Of a DNA stretch of 64,000 bases, positions 28,111 through 37,005 are shown piece by piece. The position numbers and the translations under genes are program-made. The DNA is from Lonepinella koalarum (GTDB taxonomy: Bacteria; Pseudomonadota; Gammaproteobacteria; Enterobacterales; Pasteurellaceae): the NCBI RefSeq assembly GCF_004565475.1, contig NZ_SRHX01000003.1, forward strand, positions 1-64,000, given 5' to 3'. Position 1 is the stretch's first letter, and the number at the start of each line of letters is the position of its first letter. The notes under the pieces were generated by a model. That model was not told the origin of the DNA, searched no databases, and saw only the letters and a program-made list of their open reading frames with translations.

Positions 28111-29133
28111 ATGTCAAAACTTTTTCTACCTATTTTATTAGTGGTGGGCTTTGCGGTTTGGAAAGTGTTAGATTATTTGCAATTACCTAATACATTCTCC
28201 ATTTTATTGATTTTATTCACCGCACTTTCAGGTGTATTGTGGTGCTATCATCGTTTTTCCGTGTTGCCACGTCGTCGCCGTCAAATTGCTCGTACGGAAC
28301 AACGTACCGGGCAAACCTTAAGTGATGAAGAAAAAGCCCAAATTGAGCCGATTGGTGAAGGAGAAGAATTTATTTCGTCTTTATTCCCCGTGTTAGCCTT
28401 TGTGTTAATTTTGCGTTCTTTTGTATTTGAACCATTCCAAATTCCATCACAATCCATGGAGCCAACCTTGCGAGTGGGCGATTTTATTGTAGTGGAAAAA
28501 TATGCTTACGGTATTAAAGATCCTGTGTTTCAAAATACCTTAGTTGAAACTGGCAATGTGCAACGTGGTGATGTGGTTGTGTTTAAAGCCCCGCCTCAAC
28601 CAAATGTTGATTATATTAAACGTGTGATAGGTATTGGCGGAGATCGTGTGCTGTATAATGAGTTGGAAAGAAAACTCACGATTATTTATGCTAAAGATGG
28701 CGAGCCTTGTGAAGAAAATTGCGAAAGTAAGGAATTTGCTTATAGTCAGCCACAACAAAATGATGAATTCAAAGCTATTATTGGTAGAAATCCAGACGGT
28801 AGTTTTATTTATGGTCCGAGTATGTTGGAATTAACGGAAACGGGAGATGTAGATCATCAAATTCATTGGTTCCCAGAACCAATTTCTGAAGGTTATCGTT
28901 ATAAAGATTACGAGAAACAAGAGTATTATGTCACCGAATGGATAGTACCAGCCGGGCAATATTTTATGATGGGAGATAATCGTAATATGAGTGAAGATAG
29001 TCGTTTCTGGGGTTTTGTACCAGAAAAAAATATTGTGGGGAAAGCCACTTATATTTGGTTGAGTTTAGATAAAAAACCAAATGAATGGCCAACCGGTATT
29101 CGTTCTGAACGCTTATTTACGAAAATTAAATAA
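28111..29133 (+). CDS. lepB: Signal peptidase I
   Basis: The 340-aa inner-membrane serine protease has two N-terminal membrane segments (about 5-20 and 90-105). The catalytic Ser115 is in [10 protein letters not shown] and the general-base Lys170 in [19 protein letters not shown] near residue 290 is the conserved box E. It removes signal peptides from exported proteins. It starts 12 nt after lepA and its stop overlaps the rnc start (TAATG). Confidence 0.97.
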   Translation: MSKLFLPILLVVGFAVWKVLDYLQLPNTFSILLILFTALSGVLWCYHRFSVLPRRRRQIARTEQRTGQTLSDEEKAQIEPIGEGEEFISSLFPVLAFVLILRSFVFEPFQIPSQSMEPTLRVGDFIVVEKYAYGIKDPVFQNTLVETGNVQRGDVVVFKAPPQPNVDYIKRVIGIGGDRVLYNELERKLTIIYAKDGEPCEENCESKEFAYSQPQQNDEFKAIIGRNPDGSFIYGPSMLELTETGDVDHQIHWFPEPISEGYRYKDYEKQEYYVTEWIVPAGQYFMMGDNRNMSEDSRFWGFVPEKNIVGKATYIWLSLDKKPNEWPTGIRSERLFTKIK

Positions 29134-29807
29134 TGAATGATTTAACCAGATTACAAGACAAGATTGGTTATCAATTTACTGATCTTGCTTTGCTAAAACA
29201 GGCTTTAACGCACCGTAGTGCGGCCAAAATACATAATGAACGCCTAGAGTTTTTAGGTGATGCTATTTTAAATTTAACTATTGCTCAATCCTTGTATCAG
29301 CAGTTTCCAAAATGTAATGAGGGGGAATTGAGTCGTATGCGAGCAACATTAGTTCGAGAACAAACCCTCGCAGAATTAGCACGTCAATTTGAACTTGGTC
29401 ATTATTTAGTACTTGGTTCAGGTGAGCTTAAAAGTGGTGGCTTTCGCCGAGCCTCTATTTTGGCGGATTGTGTCGAAGCGATTATTGGGGCAATGTCCTT
29501 AGATAGCGATTTGAATAGTACTATGGTGATTATTTGTCATTGGTATGCAAAACAATTAGGGGCAATTAAACCGGGTGAAAATCAAAAAGATCCGAAAACA
29601 CGTTTGCAAGAATATTTGCAGGGTAAAGGATTAAGCTTACCAAGCTATCATATTATTAAAACCGAAGGCGAAGCCCATTGTCAAACCTTTACTGTAGAAT
29701 GTAACGCGGAAAATTTAGACCGCACTTTTATCGGTGTAGCAGGCAGTCGTCGTAAGGCGGAACAAGCGGCTGCCGAACAAATTTTAAAAGAACTGGATAT
29801 TACCTAA
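29133..29807 (+). CDS. rnc: Ribonuclease III
   Basis: The 224-aa protein has the RNase III signature [12 protein letters not shown] near residue 36 and a C-terminal double-stranded RNA-binding domain ([14 protein letters not shown]... [10 protein letters not shown]). It cuts double-stranded RNA, including rRNA precursors. Translationally coupled to lepB and to era (TAATG at 29805-29809). Confidence 0.98.
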   Translation: MNDLTRLQDKIGYQFTDLALLKQALTHRSAAKIHNERLEFLGDAILNLTIAQSLYQQFPKCNEGELSRMRATLVREQTLAELARQFELGHYLVLGSGELKSGGFRRASILADCVEAIIGAMSLDSDLNSTMVIICHWYAKQLGAIKPGENQKDPKTRLQEYLQGKGLSLPSYHIIKTEGEAHCQTFTVECNAENLDRTFIGVAGSRRKAEQAAAEQILKELDIT

Positions 29808-30751
29808 TGACAGAAGAAATTTTACATGATGTAAACAACGATAATCAACCAGCCACTGAAACCTATTGTGGCTTTATTGCTATTGTCGGTCGCCCTAATG
29901 TAGGAAAATCTACCTTATTAAATAAAATTCTAGGGCAAAAAGTATCTATTACTTCACGTAAAGCCCAAACTACTCGCCACCGCATTGTAGGGATTGATAC
30001 GGACGGTGCTTATCAAGCGGTTTATGTCGATACTCCGGGATTACATATTGAAGAAAAACGCGCCATTAATCGTTTAATGAACCGTGCGGCTAGCAGTGCT
30101 ATTGGCGATGTGGATTTGATTATTTTTGTGGTGGATGGTACGCACTGGAATGAAGATGATGATATGGTGTTAAACAAATTACGCCAAGTAAAAACGCCAG
30201 TGGTGTTAGCTATTAACAAAATTGATAACGTAAAAAATAAAGATGAATTATTGCCGTTTATTACTGAATTAAGTGGAAAATTTAACTTTAAAGAAATTGT
30301 ACCAATTTCTGCTCAACGTGGTAACAACGTACATAATTTGAAAAAAATTGTGCGAGATTCGTTGAAAAAAGGCGAGCATCATTTTCCAGAAGATTATGTC
30401 ACTGACCGCTCACAACGTTTTATGGCATCCGAAATTATCCGTGAAAAACTCATGCGTTTTATGGGCGAAGAATTACCTTATTCGGTGACGGTGGAAATTG
30501 AACAATTTAAACTCAATGAACGTGGTACTTACGAAATTAACGGCTTGATTTTAGTAGAACGTGACGGTCAGAAAAAAATGGTGATCGGTCAAGGTGGACA
30601 AAAAATTAAAGTGATTGGTACCGAAGCTCGTCAAGATATGGAACGTTTATTTGATAACAAAGTACATTTAGAACTTTGGGTTAAAGTGAAATCGGGTTGG
30701 GCTGATGATGAAAGAGCGTTGCGTAGTTTGGGGTATGTGGAAGAATATTAA
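29807..30751 (+). CDS. era: GTPase Era
   Basis: The 314-aa protein has a GTPase domain ([31 protein letters not shown]) and a C-terminal KH domain ([13 protein letters not shown]). Era binds 16S rRNA and is needed for 30S maturation. The N-terminus is about 12 residues longer than in E. coli. Overlaps the rnc stop; last gene of the operon. Confidence 0.98.
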   Translation: MTEEILHDVNNDNQPATETYCGFIAIVGRPNVGKSTLLNKILGQKVSITSRKAQTTRHRIVGIDTDGAYQAVYVDTPGLHIEEKRAINRLMNRAASSAIGDVDLIIFVVDGTHWNEDDDMVLNKLRQVKTPVVLAINKIDNVKNKDELLPFITELSGKFNFKEIVPISAQRGNNVHNLKKIVRDSLKKGEHHFPEDYVTDRSQRFMASEIIREKLMRFMGEELPYSVTVEIEQFKLNERGTYEINGLILVERDGQKKMVIGQGGQKIKVIGTEARQDMERLFDNKVHLELWVKVKSGWADDERALRSLGYVEEY

Positions 30752-30816
30752 TATTCAACGCTAAGTCTAAATAAGCTGTATTTGATGTGCAAGTTTTATA
30801 ATTATCAAAAATTATT

Positions 30817-30835
30817 GATAATTATAATCAATTAA
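30817..30835 (+). promoter_or_regulatory. Fur-box-like site upstream of heme oxygenase
   Basis: GATAATTATAATCAATTAA matches 14 of 19 positions of the Fur consensus GATAATGATAATCATTATC. It lies inside a larger dyad (AATTATC at about 30800, GATAATT at 30817). Its position about 65 nt before the heme-oxygenase start fits iron control. The region is very AT-rich, so chance matches are possible. Confidence 0.45.
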
Positions 30836-30897
30836 AGTATATTTGAACTCTTTTTCATTAAGGAAAATAATCTAAAGATCAATAGGAAATATAGAGT

Positions 30898-31518
30898 ATG
30901 ACACAACAACAAAAAACGTTTTCTGAACGCTTAAAAGCGGCTAATCGTATAACACATGACAGTGTGGATAATCTGGTGATGTCGGTAGAACCGTTTAAGA
31001 ATAATGAAAATTATGCGAAATTTCTACAATTACAATCGGTTTTTCATAAAGTGGTGGATGGTATTTACAAAGATCCTGCGCTGAATAAAAAGATTCCAGA
31101 GCTTGAATACATGGCTCGTTATGATGCCGTAGTTAAGGATTTAGAGGTATTAAATAGCCAACCTTATGAATTTAAAGGCAACTTACCAACACCGCAAGGT
31201 AATGCTGCCGTTGGTTGGTTATATTGTGCAGAAGGTTCAAACCTGGGTGCGGCTTTCTTATATAAAGCGGCAGAAAAAAAACTCAATTTTGACGCAGAAC
31301 ATGGTGCGAGTCATCTTGCCGGTCATCCAGAAGGTCGTGGTAAACATTGGCGTGAATTTAAGGTGTATTTGGATAATTTAGGTTTAGATCCAAAAGCTGA
31401 AGATGAAGCTATTCAAGGGGCGAAAGACGCTTTTGCTTTTTATAAAGTGGTATTACGTGAGGTGTTTGGTTTGCCTGAGGGATATGAATCCCCGAATCAA
31501 AGGGCTTTTCACCCTTAA
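30898..31518 (+). CDS. hemO: Bacterial heme oxygenase, HemO-like
   Basis: The 206-aa protein matches the Neisseria HemO pattern: the proximal heme ligand is predicted as H20 (THDSVDNLVMSV), followed by LQSVFHKVVD, the distal-helix glycine segment GWLYCAEGSNLGAAFL, and GRGKHWREF. It would open heme to biliverdin, CO and iron in the cytoplasm, supplying iron from host heme. From memory, resemblance to the meningococcal protein is unusually high. It is a single gene with its own candidate Fur site and terminator; no heme uptake genes are adjacent. Confidence 0.93.
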   Translation: MTQQQKTFSERLKAANRITHDSVDNLVMSVEPFKNNENYAKFLQLQSVFHKVVDGIYKDPALNKKIPELEYMARYDAVVKDLEVLNSQPYEFKGNLPTPQGNAAVGWLYCAEGSNLGAAFLYKAAEKKLNFDAEHGASHLAGHPEGRGKHWREFKVYLDNLGLDPKAEDEAIQGAKDAFAFYKVVLREVFGLPEGYESPNQRAFHP

Positions 31519-31536
31519 ATAATCCCATAAGAAAGA

Positions 31537-31566
31537 GCAAGCCGATTAAAATGGCTTGCCTTTTTG
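31537..31566 (+). terminator. Terminator of the heme oxygenase gene
   Basis: GCAAGCC (31537-31543) pairs with GGCTTGC (31553-31559), followed by CTTTTTG. Confidence 0.85.
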
Positions 31567-31652
31567 TTTATTATACCCGAATATTAGCTTTTTTCTGATA
31601 GAGAGCAAGTCAAAGCATAGTAAATTTGGAGTATGCTTTTTTACATGATTGC

Positions 31653-32465
31653 TCAACTATACCATTGCAATATAGCCATATAACTGGCAATCATTAATAA
31701 GATCCATGCCAATAATCTTGTGGTTACTTGGGAGCTGAGTTTTCCCCTTAATTTCATTGAAAAGAAACTCATTGCAAAGGATGTGGACACTACAATAGCT
31801 ACAATGGTAAAATTGACATAACCAATTTGCCAACTTCCGCTTAATTCTTTAGGTAAATCAACTTGGCGTGAAATATAGCCGATTAAGCTCCCCAATCCAC
31901 CAATAAACATCATATAATTGGTATAAACAGCGATTTGTTTGGTTTGGACACTCTTTAATTGATTCACCAAAGGTGCCATTATAGAACCGCCACCGATCCC
32001 TGTAATACCTGCGATAAATCCCCCAAAAGCACAAACTAACATTCCAGTAAAATGTTCTTTTTTATCGGCTTTTTGTGTATTTTCGTAATTTTTTCTTTTA
32101 GATAAAAATGTTTTGAGTGCCAACAGGATTAATGTGATAACAAAAATGCTCACAATGCCTGTTTCTGCCAAAATAAAGCTTAATTCAAAGCCGAGTTGTA
32201 CACCAATAATCATTCCAATTGACCACAGCAACATACTTTTGATATTAATACTAATATGTTGACGGCGAAATAAAATCAGATTAATTAAGGACGTGGACAT
32301 CACAATAGTTAAAGATGTGGCTGCAATAATCTGCATTGGTATATTTGGGAACAGGGTTCGCAAAATTGGCACCATTAACACGCCCCCACCAATACCGAAG
32401 AGTGCGGAAACGATATTTGTCATTATTCCACTTAGCATTAAAACACTAATCATTGTTATCGTCAT
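31653..32465 (-). CDS. TauE/SafE-family sulfite/organosulfur exporter
   Basis: The 270-aa protein has about eight membrane segments in two halves, each starting with the family motif (GIGGGVLMVPIL near residue 24; GFIAGITGIGGGSIMAPL near residue 150). Members export sulfite, sulfoacetate or related anions. It is divergent from the sulfatase-maturase gene, sharing a 142-bp regulatory region with a palindrome at 32524-32539. I infer a role in disposing of the sulfur anion released by the nearby sulfatase. Confidence 0.85.
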   Translation of the reverse strand: MTITMISVLMLSGIMTNIVSALFGIGGGVLMVPILRTLFPNIPMQIIAATSLTIVMSTSLINLILFRRQHISINIKSMLLWSIGMIIGVQLGFELSFILAETGIVSIFVITLILLALKTFLSKRKNYENTQKADKKEHFTGMLVCAFGGFIAGITGIGGGSIMAPLVNQLKSVQTKQIAVYTNYMMFIGGLGSLIGYISRQVDLPKELSGSWQIGYVNFTIVAIVVSTSFAMSFFSMKLRGKLSSQVTTRLLAWILLMIASYMAILQWYS

Positions 32466-32523
32466 TGTTATCTCTCACAAAATATTTTTGTGAGTATTTT
32501 GCCGTTATCGGATTTCTTGGTGT

Positions 32524-32539
32524 TATGATAAAGATCATA
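32524..32539. promoter_or_regulatory. Palindromic operator candidate TATGA-N6-TCATA, copy 1
   Basis: TATGATAAAGATCATA lies between the divergent exporter and maturase genes. Spacing equals that of a Crp/Fnr-family site (5-6-5), but the half-site is TATGA, not TGTGA. A second copy with the same half-sites is at 33760-33775. Probable target of the Crp/Fnr-type regulator at 38718-39269 (inference). Confidence 0.5.
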
Positions 32540-32607
32540 TAAGTTAAAATAATCGTCATTTATACTTGGGTCATATTCCTAAAGTGCGGTTCAAATAAGG
32601 ACATTTT

Positions 32608-33705
32608 ATGCAATCTCAACCTTTTCAAATTATGGCAAAACCCGCAGGTTCAATCTGCAATTTAGATTGCCATTATTGTTTTTATTTAGAAAAGCCGCAC
32701 CTTGCTCAACGTCATATGGATTTTAACTTGTTGGAAAAATATATTGAAAATTATATTCACCAAACGCCACAACAAGAAGTGACTTTTCTTTGGCAAGGGG
32801 GCGAACCCACCTTGGCAGGTATTGATTTTTATCGCCAAGCAGTGAAATTACAACGGCGTTATGCAGGGCGTAAAAAAATCTATAATGCGTTGCAAACCAA
32901 CGGCGTATTGCTTAATACAGAATGGGCAGAATTTTTGCGAGAACATCAATTTCTAGTAGGACTTTCTATTGATGGTACGGAAGCCATGCACGATGCTTAC
33001 CGTGTTAGCAAAAGTCAGAAAGGCACGTTTAAACAAGTGATGGATGCCTTAAATTTGCTTAAAAGCCACCAAGTAGAATTTAATACACTTACCGTGGTAC
33101 ATAAAGGCAATGTAAAATCAGGGGCAGAAGTTTATCAATTTTTGCGAGAAATCGGCTCAACCTATATGCAATTTATCCCCTTAATGGGGGAATGGGAACA
33201 AAAAGCAAGTAGCGAAGACTATGGAAAAATGATGCGGGATATTTTTGATCAATGGTATCCCAATGATATTGGTCGCATTGGCGTACAGTTTATTGAGCAA
33301 TGGTTAATGGCATATTTAGGCTTAGAACCGAGCCTGTGTATTTTCCGCAAAAATTGTGGCGATCAAATGATTATTGAACAAAATGGTGATATTTATAGTT
33401 GCGATCATTATGTTTATCCCGAATATAAATTAGGCAATTTAGTAGAAACCCCCTTGTTAGATATGACTTATTCACCGCAACAACAACGATTTGGACAAAT
33501 GAAATCCCATCTTTCTGCACGTTGCCAACAATGCCGTTTTCAATTTGCTTGCCACGGTGGTTGCCCGAAACATCGCACAGTGCAAGGTTTTGGCGAACCC
33601 CATAACCAATTGTGTGAAGCTTATTATTCTACCTTAGAATACCTTGATCCTTACTTGAAACATTTAGCAAATTACCTAAGACAACAACATCAACATTCTT
33701 ATTAA
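32608..33705 (+). CDS. Anaerobic sulfatase-maturating enzyme (radical SAM, SPASM)
   Basis: The 365-aa protein has the radical-SAM cluster C17-x3-C21-x2-C24 (CNLDCHYC), the glycine-rich LWQGGEPTL, and a C-terminal SPASM domain with cysteines in CGDQMII, YSCDHYVYPEY, CQQCRFQFACHGGCPKHR. This layout is that of anSME/AslB enzymes, which oxidise an active-site Cys or Ser of sulfatases to formylglycine without oxygen. The partner sulfatase, of the cysteine type, is encoded at 37006. A DNA uptake sequence lies just upstream (about 32580). Confidence 0.93.
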   Translation: MQSQPFQIMAKPAGSICNLDCHYCFYLEKPHLAQRHMDFNLLEKYIENYIHQTPQQEVTFLWQGGEPTLAGIDFYRQAVKLQRRYAGRKKIYNALQTNGVLLNTEWAEFLREHQFLVGLSIDGTEAMHDAYRVSKSQKGTFKQVMDALNLLKSHQVEFNTLTVVHKGNVKSGAEVYQFLREIGSTYMQFIPLMGEWEQKASSEDYGKMMRDIFDQWYPNDIGRIGVQFIEQWLMAYLGLEPSLCIFRKNCGDQMIIEQNGDIYSCDHYVYPEYKLGNLVETPLLDMTYSPQQQRFGQMKSHLSARCQQCRFQFACHGGCPKHRTVQGFGEPHNQLCEAYYSTLEYLDPYLKHLANYLRQQHQHSY

Positions 33706-33736
33706 ATGATGAATTCTTTCAACTATTTTCTGATTT

Positions 33737-33752
33737 TGTGATCTAGTTCACA
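33737..33752. promoter_or_regulatory. CRP-like site upstream of the transporter genes
   Basis: TGTGATCTAGTTCACA matches the CRP consensus TGTGA-N6-TCACA exactly at both half-sites, with flanking T-rich and A/T bases. It is about 240 nt before the tctC-like start and suggests catabolite control. Confidence 0.75.
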
Positions 33753-33759
33753 TTCTGAA

Positions 33760-33775
33760 TATGACAATGATCATA
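33760..33775. promoter_or_regulatory. Palindromic operator candidate TATGA-N6-TCATA, copy 2
   Basis: TATGACAATGATCATA has the same half-sites and spacing as the copy at 32524-32539 and sits 7 nt downstream of the CRP-like site. The arrangement suggests joint control of the transporter-sulfatase genes by CRP and the local regulator (inference). Confidence 0.5.
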
Positions 33776-33833
33776 CTGCTCTTTTAAAATATCAGGTATT
33801 CTAACTGTAATATTTAGCCATGCAAAGGTGAAT

Positions 33834-33905
33834 ATGATGAAGAGCCATGACATGTTGAAAACTTCAGTTTGGCTAATTCTTATATCCAATAATTATATCT
33901 ATTAA
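33834..33905 (+). CDS. Possible 23-codon leader ORF
   Basis: ATG 33834 has a good ribosome site (AAAGGTGA just upstream) that closely resembles the site before the tctC-like gene. It encodes a 23-residue peptide, charged at the start and hydrophobic in the second half. It may be a leader peptide or chance. Codon evidence is too short to decide. Confidence 0.25.
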   Translation: MMKSHDMLKTSVWLILISNNYIY

Positions 33906-33978
33906 TGAATAATTCTTATCCAAAGAATTTTGGTTTTTATATGATAATCAAATGATTAACAACACAAAGGTGAACATT

Positions 33979-34956
33979 ATGAAAAGTTGGAAAAAAATGT
34001 TAGCAACGGTGGTTGCAGGAGTATTGAGTTTATCATTATTAAGCGGTTGTAAAGAAGATAAAAAAGCAGAATCGGCAAGCTGGCCAAGCCAACCCGTTAC
34101 CATTATCACCCCGTGGGCGGTGGGTGGTTTAGCCGATCAAATTGCTCGGGCGATGACGGAATATGGCAAAGAACAATATGGTCAACCCTTATTGGCGGAC
34201 AATATATTAGGTTCAGGCGGTGCGGTGGCGTTGACCGAATATTTGAAAGAAAAACCCAATACCCATAAATTGATTTTAGGTGGCGAAGGCAGTTTTGCTA
34301 TCGCTCCACTGTCAATGAAAGTGGCGTATAAATTTGAAGATTATGTGCCAATCATCAATATTTATTCTTCTACCTTTGTTTTATTGGCAAACCCTAAAGT
34401 GGGTGTCGCCAGTTTTGATGATTTACAAAAACTGATTGCGACAGACAAAACTGTCAAAATTGCCACCAACGGCACAGCATCCAGTGAAGCCATGCAAGTA
34501 GCAGCATTGTTTACTGAAATGGAGGGTAAATTTAAAATTATTCCTTATGAGGGGGCGAATGAAGCTTTAACGGCGGTGGTATCTGGCGAAGTGGATTTTG
34601 CCGTCACCCACGCATCCTTGGCTCGTGAATTTGTGAAAGCAGGCAATGTAAATCCTGTGGTGGCATTTAATGAAAAACGTTTAGTGGACGATGTGTATAA
34701 CTTAGATAGCGTAGTTGAACATGGTTATGACACTTGGATGACGAATATTTGTGCGGTCTTTATTCGTGCTGGAACAGATCAAGCCATTATTGACAAAAAT
34801 TACACCGCACTTAAAGCCATTTTGGAGAATCCAAAATTGCAAGCCACTGCGAAAAATATCGGTTTAACCCTTGATATTAAAGACGGTGCAGCAGTGAAAG
34901 CCTATATTGATTCAACCATTGCGAAAGCGGAGAAATATTCTAAATTAGTGAAATAA
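33979..34956 (+). CDS. TctC/Bug-family solute-binding lipoprotein (TTT transporter)
   Basis: The ~325-aa protein has a lipoprotein signal with lipobox LLSGC, then the tripartite-tricarboxylate-transporter binding fold: WPSQPVTIITPWAVGGLADQIAR and the mid-region VKIATNGTASSEAMQVAALF. Such proteins bind carboxylates or aromatic acids in the periplasm for TctA/TctB. I chose ATG 33979, preceded by AAAGGTGA; the upstream in-frame start at 33952 has no site. With the sulfatase downstream, I infer a sulfated carboxylate or sugar acid as ligand. Confidence 0.87.
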   Translation: MKSWKKMLATVVAGVLSLSLLSGCKEDKKAESASWPSQPVTIITPWAVGGLADQIARAMTEYGKEQYGQPLLADNILGSGGAVALTEYLKEKPNTHKLILGGEGSFAIAPLSMKVAYKFEDYVPIINIYSSTFVLLANPKVGVASFDDLQKLIATDKTVKIATNGTASSEAMQVAALFTEMEGKFKIIPYEGANEALTAVVSGEVDFAVTHASLAREFVKAGNVNPVVAFNEKRLVDDVYNLDSVVEHGYDTWMTNICAVFIRAGTDQAIIDKNYTALKAILENPKLQATAKNIGLTLDIKDGAAVKAYIDSTIAKAEKYSKLVK

Positions 34957-35023
34957 CATTAATTGAATTGCCCCTAATAGATTGGGGGTGATTCGCTTAG
35001 AATGTGCAGTTAGGAGAGTATCA

Positions 35024-35476
35024 ATGAAAATTCAATTTAGGCAAGATTTAGTAGGATCAACAGTCTTTTTGATTGTCTCTGTGGTCATTTGGTATTTGAT
35101 TCCAAGTCAAATTGTACTAACTCACGATGAACCTATTAACTCCCAAACCTTTCCCCGTTTAATTATTGGCTTAATGGGGTTATGTAGTTTGATTTTGTTG
35201 ATTAAAGAACTGATTAAATGGGGGCGTAAACAGCCTGTCAAAATGGTGGAATTGCATTTTAAACAAGAGTCTCGTTCGGCGATGGTATTACTTTTGTTGG
35301 CGTTGTATTGGGGATTAATGCACTGGGTGCCGTTTGCTATTGCGTCCATTATTTTTTCAAGTTTAATGTTACTGTCCTTCGGTTGTCGTAACTGGCGGTA
35401 TTACGCCATTGTGGCGGCAGTGATCCTGATTATTTCCGTGCTATTTGAATATGTGTTAAAGGTGTCATTACCATAA
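35024..35476 (+). CDS. TctB-like small membrane subunit of the TTT transporter
   Basis: The ~150-aa protein has four membrane segments, the size and topology of TctB. It shows the early SQTFPRLIIGLMGLCSL segment typical of the family. ATG 35024 follows TAGGAG at 7 nt. It lies between the tctC- and tctA-like genes; the next gene starts 9 nt downstream. Confidence 0.87.
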   Translation: MKIQFRQDLVGSTVFLIVSVVIWYLIPSQIVLTHDEPINSQTFPRLIIGLMGLCSLILLIKELIKWGRKQPVKMVELHFKQESRSAMVLLLLALYWGLMHWVPFAIASIIFSSLMLLSFGCRNWRYYAIVAAVILIISVLFEYVLKVSLP

Positions 35477-35485
35477 GGAGATTGT

Positions 35486-36985
35486 ATGTGGGATTTAATG
35501 GTTTCAGGTTTTGGCGAGTTTTTTAACTGGGGCAGTTTTCTGTGGATAAATCTTGGGCTGTTTTTAGGCATTGTGTTTGGTTCTATCCCTGGTTTAACCG
35601 TAATGCTTTGTTTGGTGCTATTTTTGCCCATCACCTATTCTTTAGGGGCGATTCATTCCTTTATGTTCTTGTTGGGGATCTATTGTGCAGGCAGTTACGG
35701 TGGTTCTATTTCAGCAATTTTAATTAAAACCCCTGGTACACCGCACGCCGCCGCCACAATGTTAGATGGACATCCCCTTGCTACTCACGGACAAGCTCAA
35801 AAAGCCTTGAATATTGCTTTGTATGCGTCCTTTATTGGGGGGATTGTCAGTGCGTTAGTGTTGCTTTTTTTAGCACCTGAAGTAGCCAGCGTGGCAATGA
35901 AAATGGGATCGCCTGAATATTTTCTCATCTGTGCGTTCGGTTTAACCATTATTGCTGGTGTGAGCGGAGAAAGCCTATTAAAAGGCATTATTTCAGGTTG
36001 TTTAGGCTTGTTTTTATCCTTTATTGGCATGGATTTAATCAGTGGCAGCACAATGCGTTTTGCCTTTGATAACATCAATTTATACAGCGGATTTGATTTG
36101 GTGGTGGTATTGATTGGCTTATTTGCCTTGATTGAAATTATCAACAAAGGATCGACGTTAAAACCCGCTCACACCGAGAATGTGATGAGCAAATCATTGG
36201 ATAAAGGTCGACTACAAAAAGGCGAATGGGGACGATTAATTAAACCAATGGGAATTGGTTCGCTTTCAGGCATTTTAGTGGGGATTATCCCGGGAACAGG
36301 GGCATCCATTGCGTCTTTCTTAAGTTATGACACATCACGCAAAGTGTCCAAAAAGCCCGAAGAATTTGGACACGGCTCCATTGAAGGCATTGCTGCTGCC
36401 GAATCCGCCAATAATGCCATTACGGGAACCGCATTAATTCCGTTACTCACCTTGGGTATCCCGGGTGATGCGGCTGTGGCGTTAATGTTGGGAGCCTTGA
36501 TGATTAACGGCTTAACCCCTGGTCCGAATCTCTTTGAAACTCACGGATCATCGGTGTATGCCATTATGATCGGGTTGTTATTTGTGAATCTGTTTATGCT
36601 GCTTCAAGGCAAATATTTGCTCCGTTTCTTTGCCAAAGTGGTGAAAATTCCACAGGAAATTCTGATTCCAATTATCGCCGTATTCTGTTTTGCGGGAGCG
36701 TATTCACTCAAAGAATCCATGTTTGATGTGGGGACAACCATTGTGTTTGGCTTGATTGCCTACCTGATGGAAAAACTCGGTTTTTCTGCTGTGCCGACTT
36801 TGTTGGGAATGGTGCTCGGGGCATTAACCGAGAAAAATTTCCGCCGTTCCTTAATGATTTCAGATGGCAATTGGGATATTTTTATTAACCGTCCATTCTC
36901 GTTAGTCTTTTGTATTTTAATTGGCTTGGTGATTTTGAGCATTATTTGGAATAACACCAAAAAAGTGCGGTCAAAAAATGTGTAA
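35486..36985 (+). CDS. TctA-like large membrane subunit of the TTT transporter
   Basis: The 499-aa protein has about twelve membrane segments and the TctA hallmarks: GSIPGLTVMLCLVLFLPIT, the KTPGTPHAAATMLDGHP loop, GIIPGTGASIASFLSYD and TLGIPGDAAVALMLGAL. It forms the sodium- or proton-driven channel that receives substrate from the TctC-type binding protein. Same strand and spacing as its partners, 20 nt before the sulfatase. Confidence 0.92.
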   Translation: MWDLMVSGFGEFFNWGSFLWINLGLFLGIVFGSIPGLTVMLCLVLFLPITYSLGAIHSFMFLLGIYCAGSYGGSISAILIKTPGTPHAAATMLDGHPLATHGQAQKALNIALYASFIGGIVSALVLLFLAPEVASVAMKMGSPEYFLICAFGLTIIAGVSGESLLKGIISGCLGLFLSFIGMDLISGSTMRFAFDNINLYSGFDLVVVLIGLFALIEIINKGSTLKPAHTENVMSKSLDKGRLQKGEWGRLIKPMGIGSLSGILVGIIPGTGASIASFLSYDTSRKVSKKPEEFGHGSIEGIAAAESANNAITGTALIPLLTLGIPGDAAVALMLGALMINGLTPGPNLFETHGSSVYAIMIGLLFVNLFMLLQGKYLLRFFAKVVKIPQEILIPIIAVFCFAGAYSLKESMFDVGTTIVFGLIAYLMEKLGFSAVPTLLGMVLGALTEKNFRRSLMISDGNWDIFINRPFSLVFCILIGLVILSIIWNNTKKVRSKNV

Positions 36986-37005
36986 TTTTATGTAAGGAAA
37001 AAATA

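Noticed and set aside
32524..32539. Palindrome as an ordinary FNR box
   Set aside because: The half-site is TATGA rather than TTGAT; the second copy at 33760 supports a TATGA-N6-TCATA site instead.
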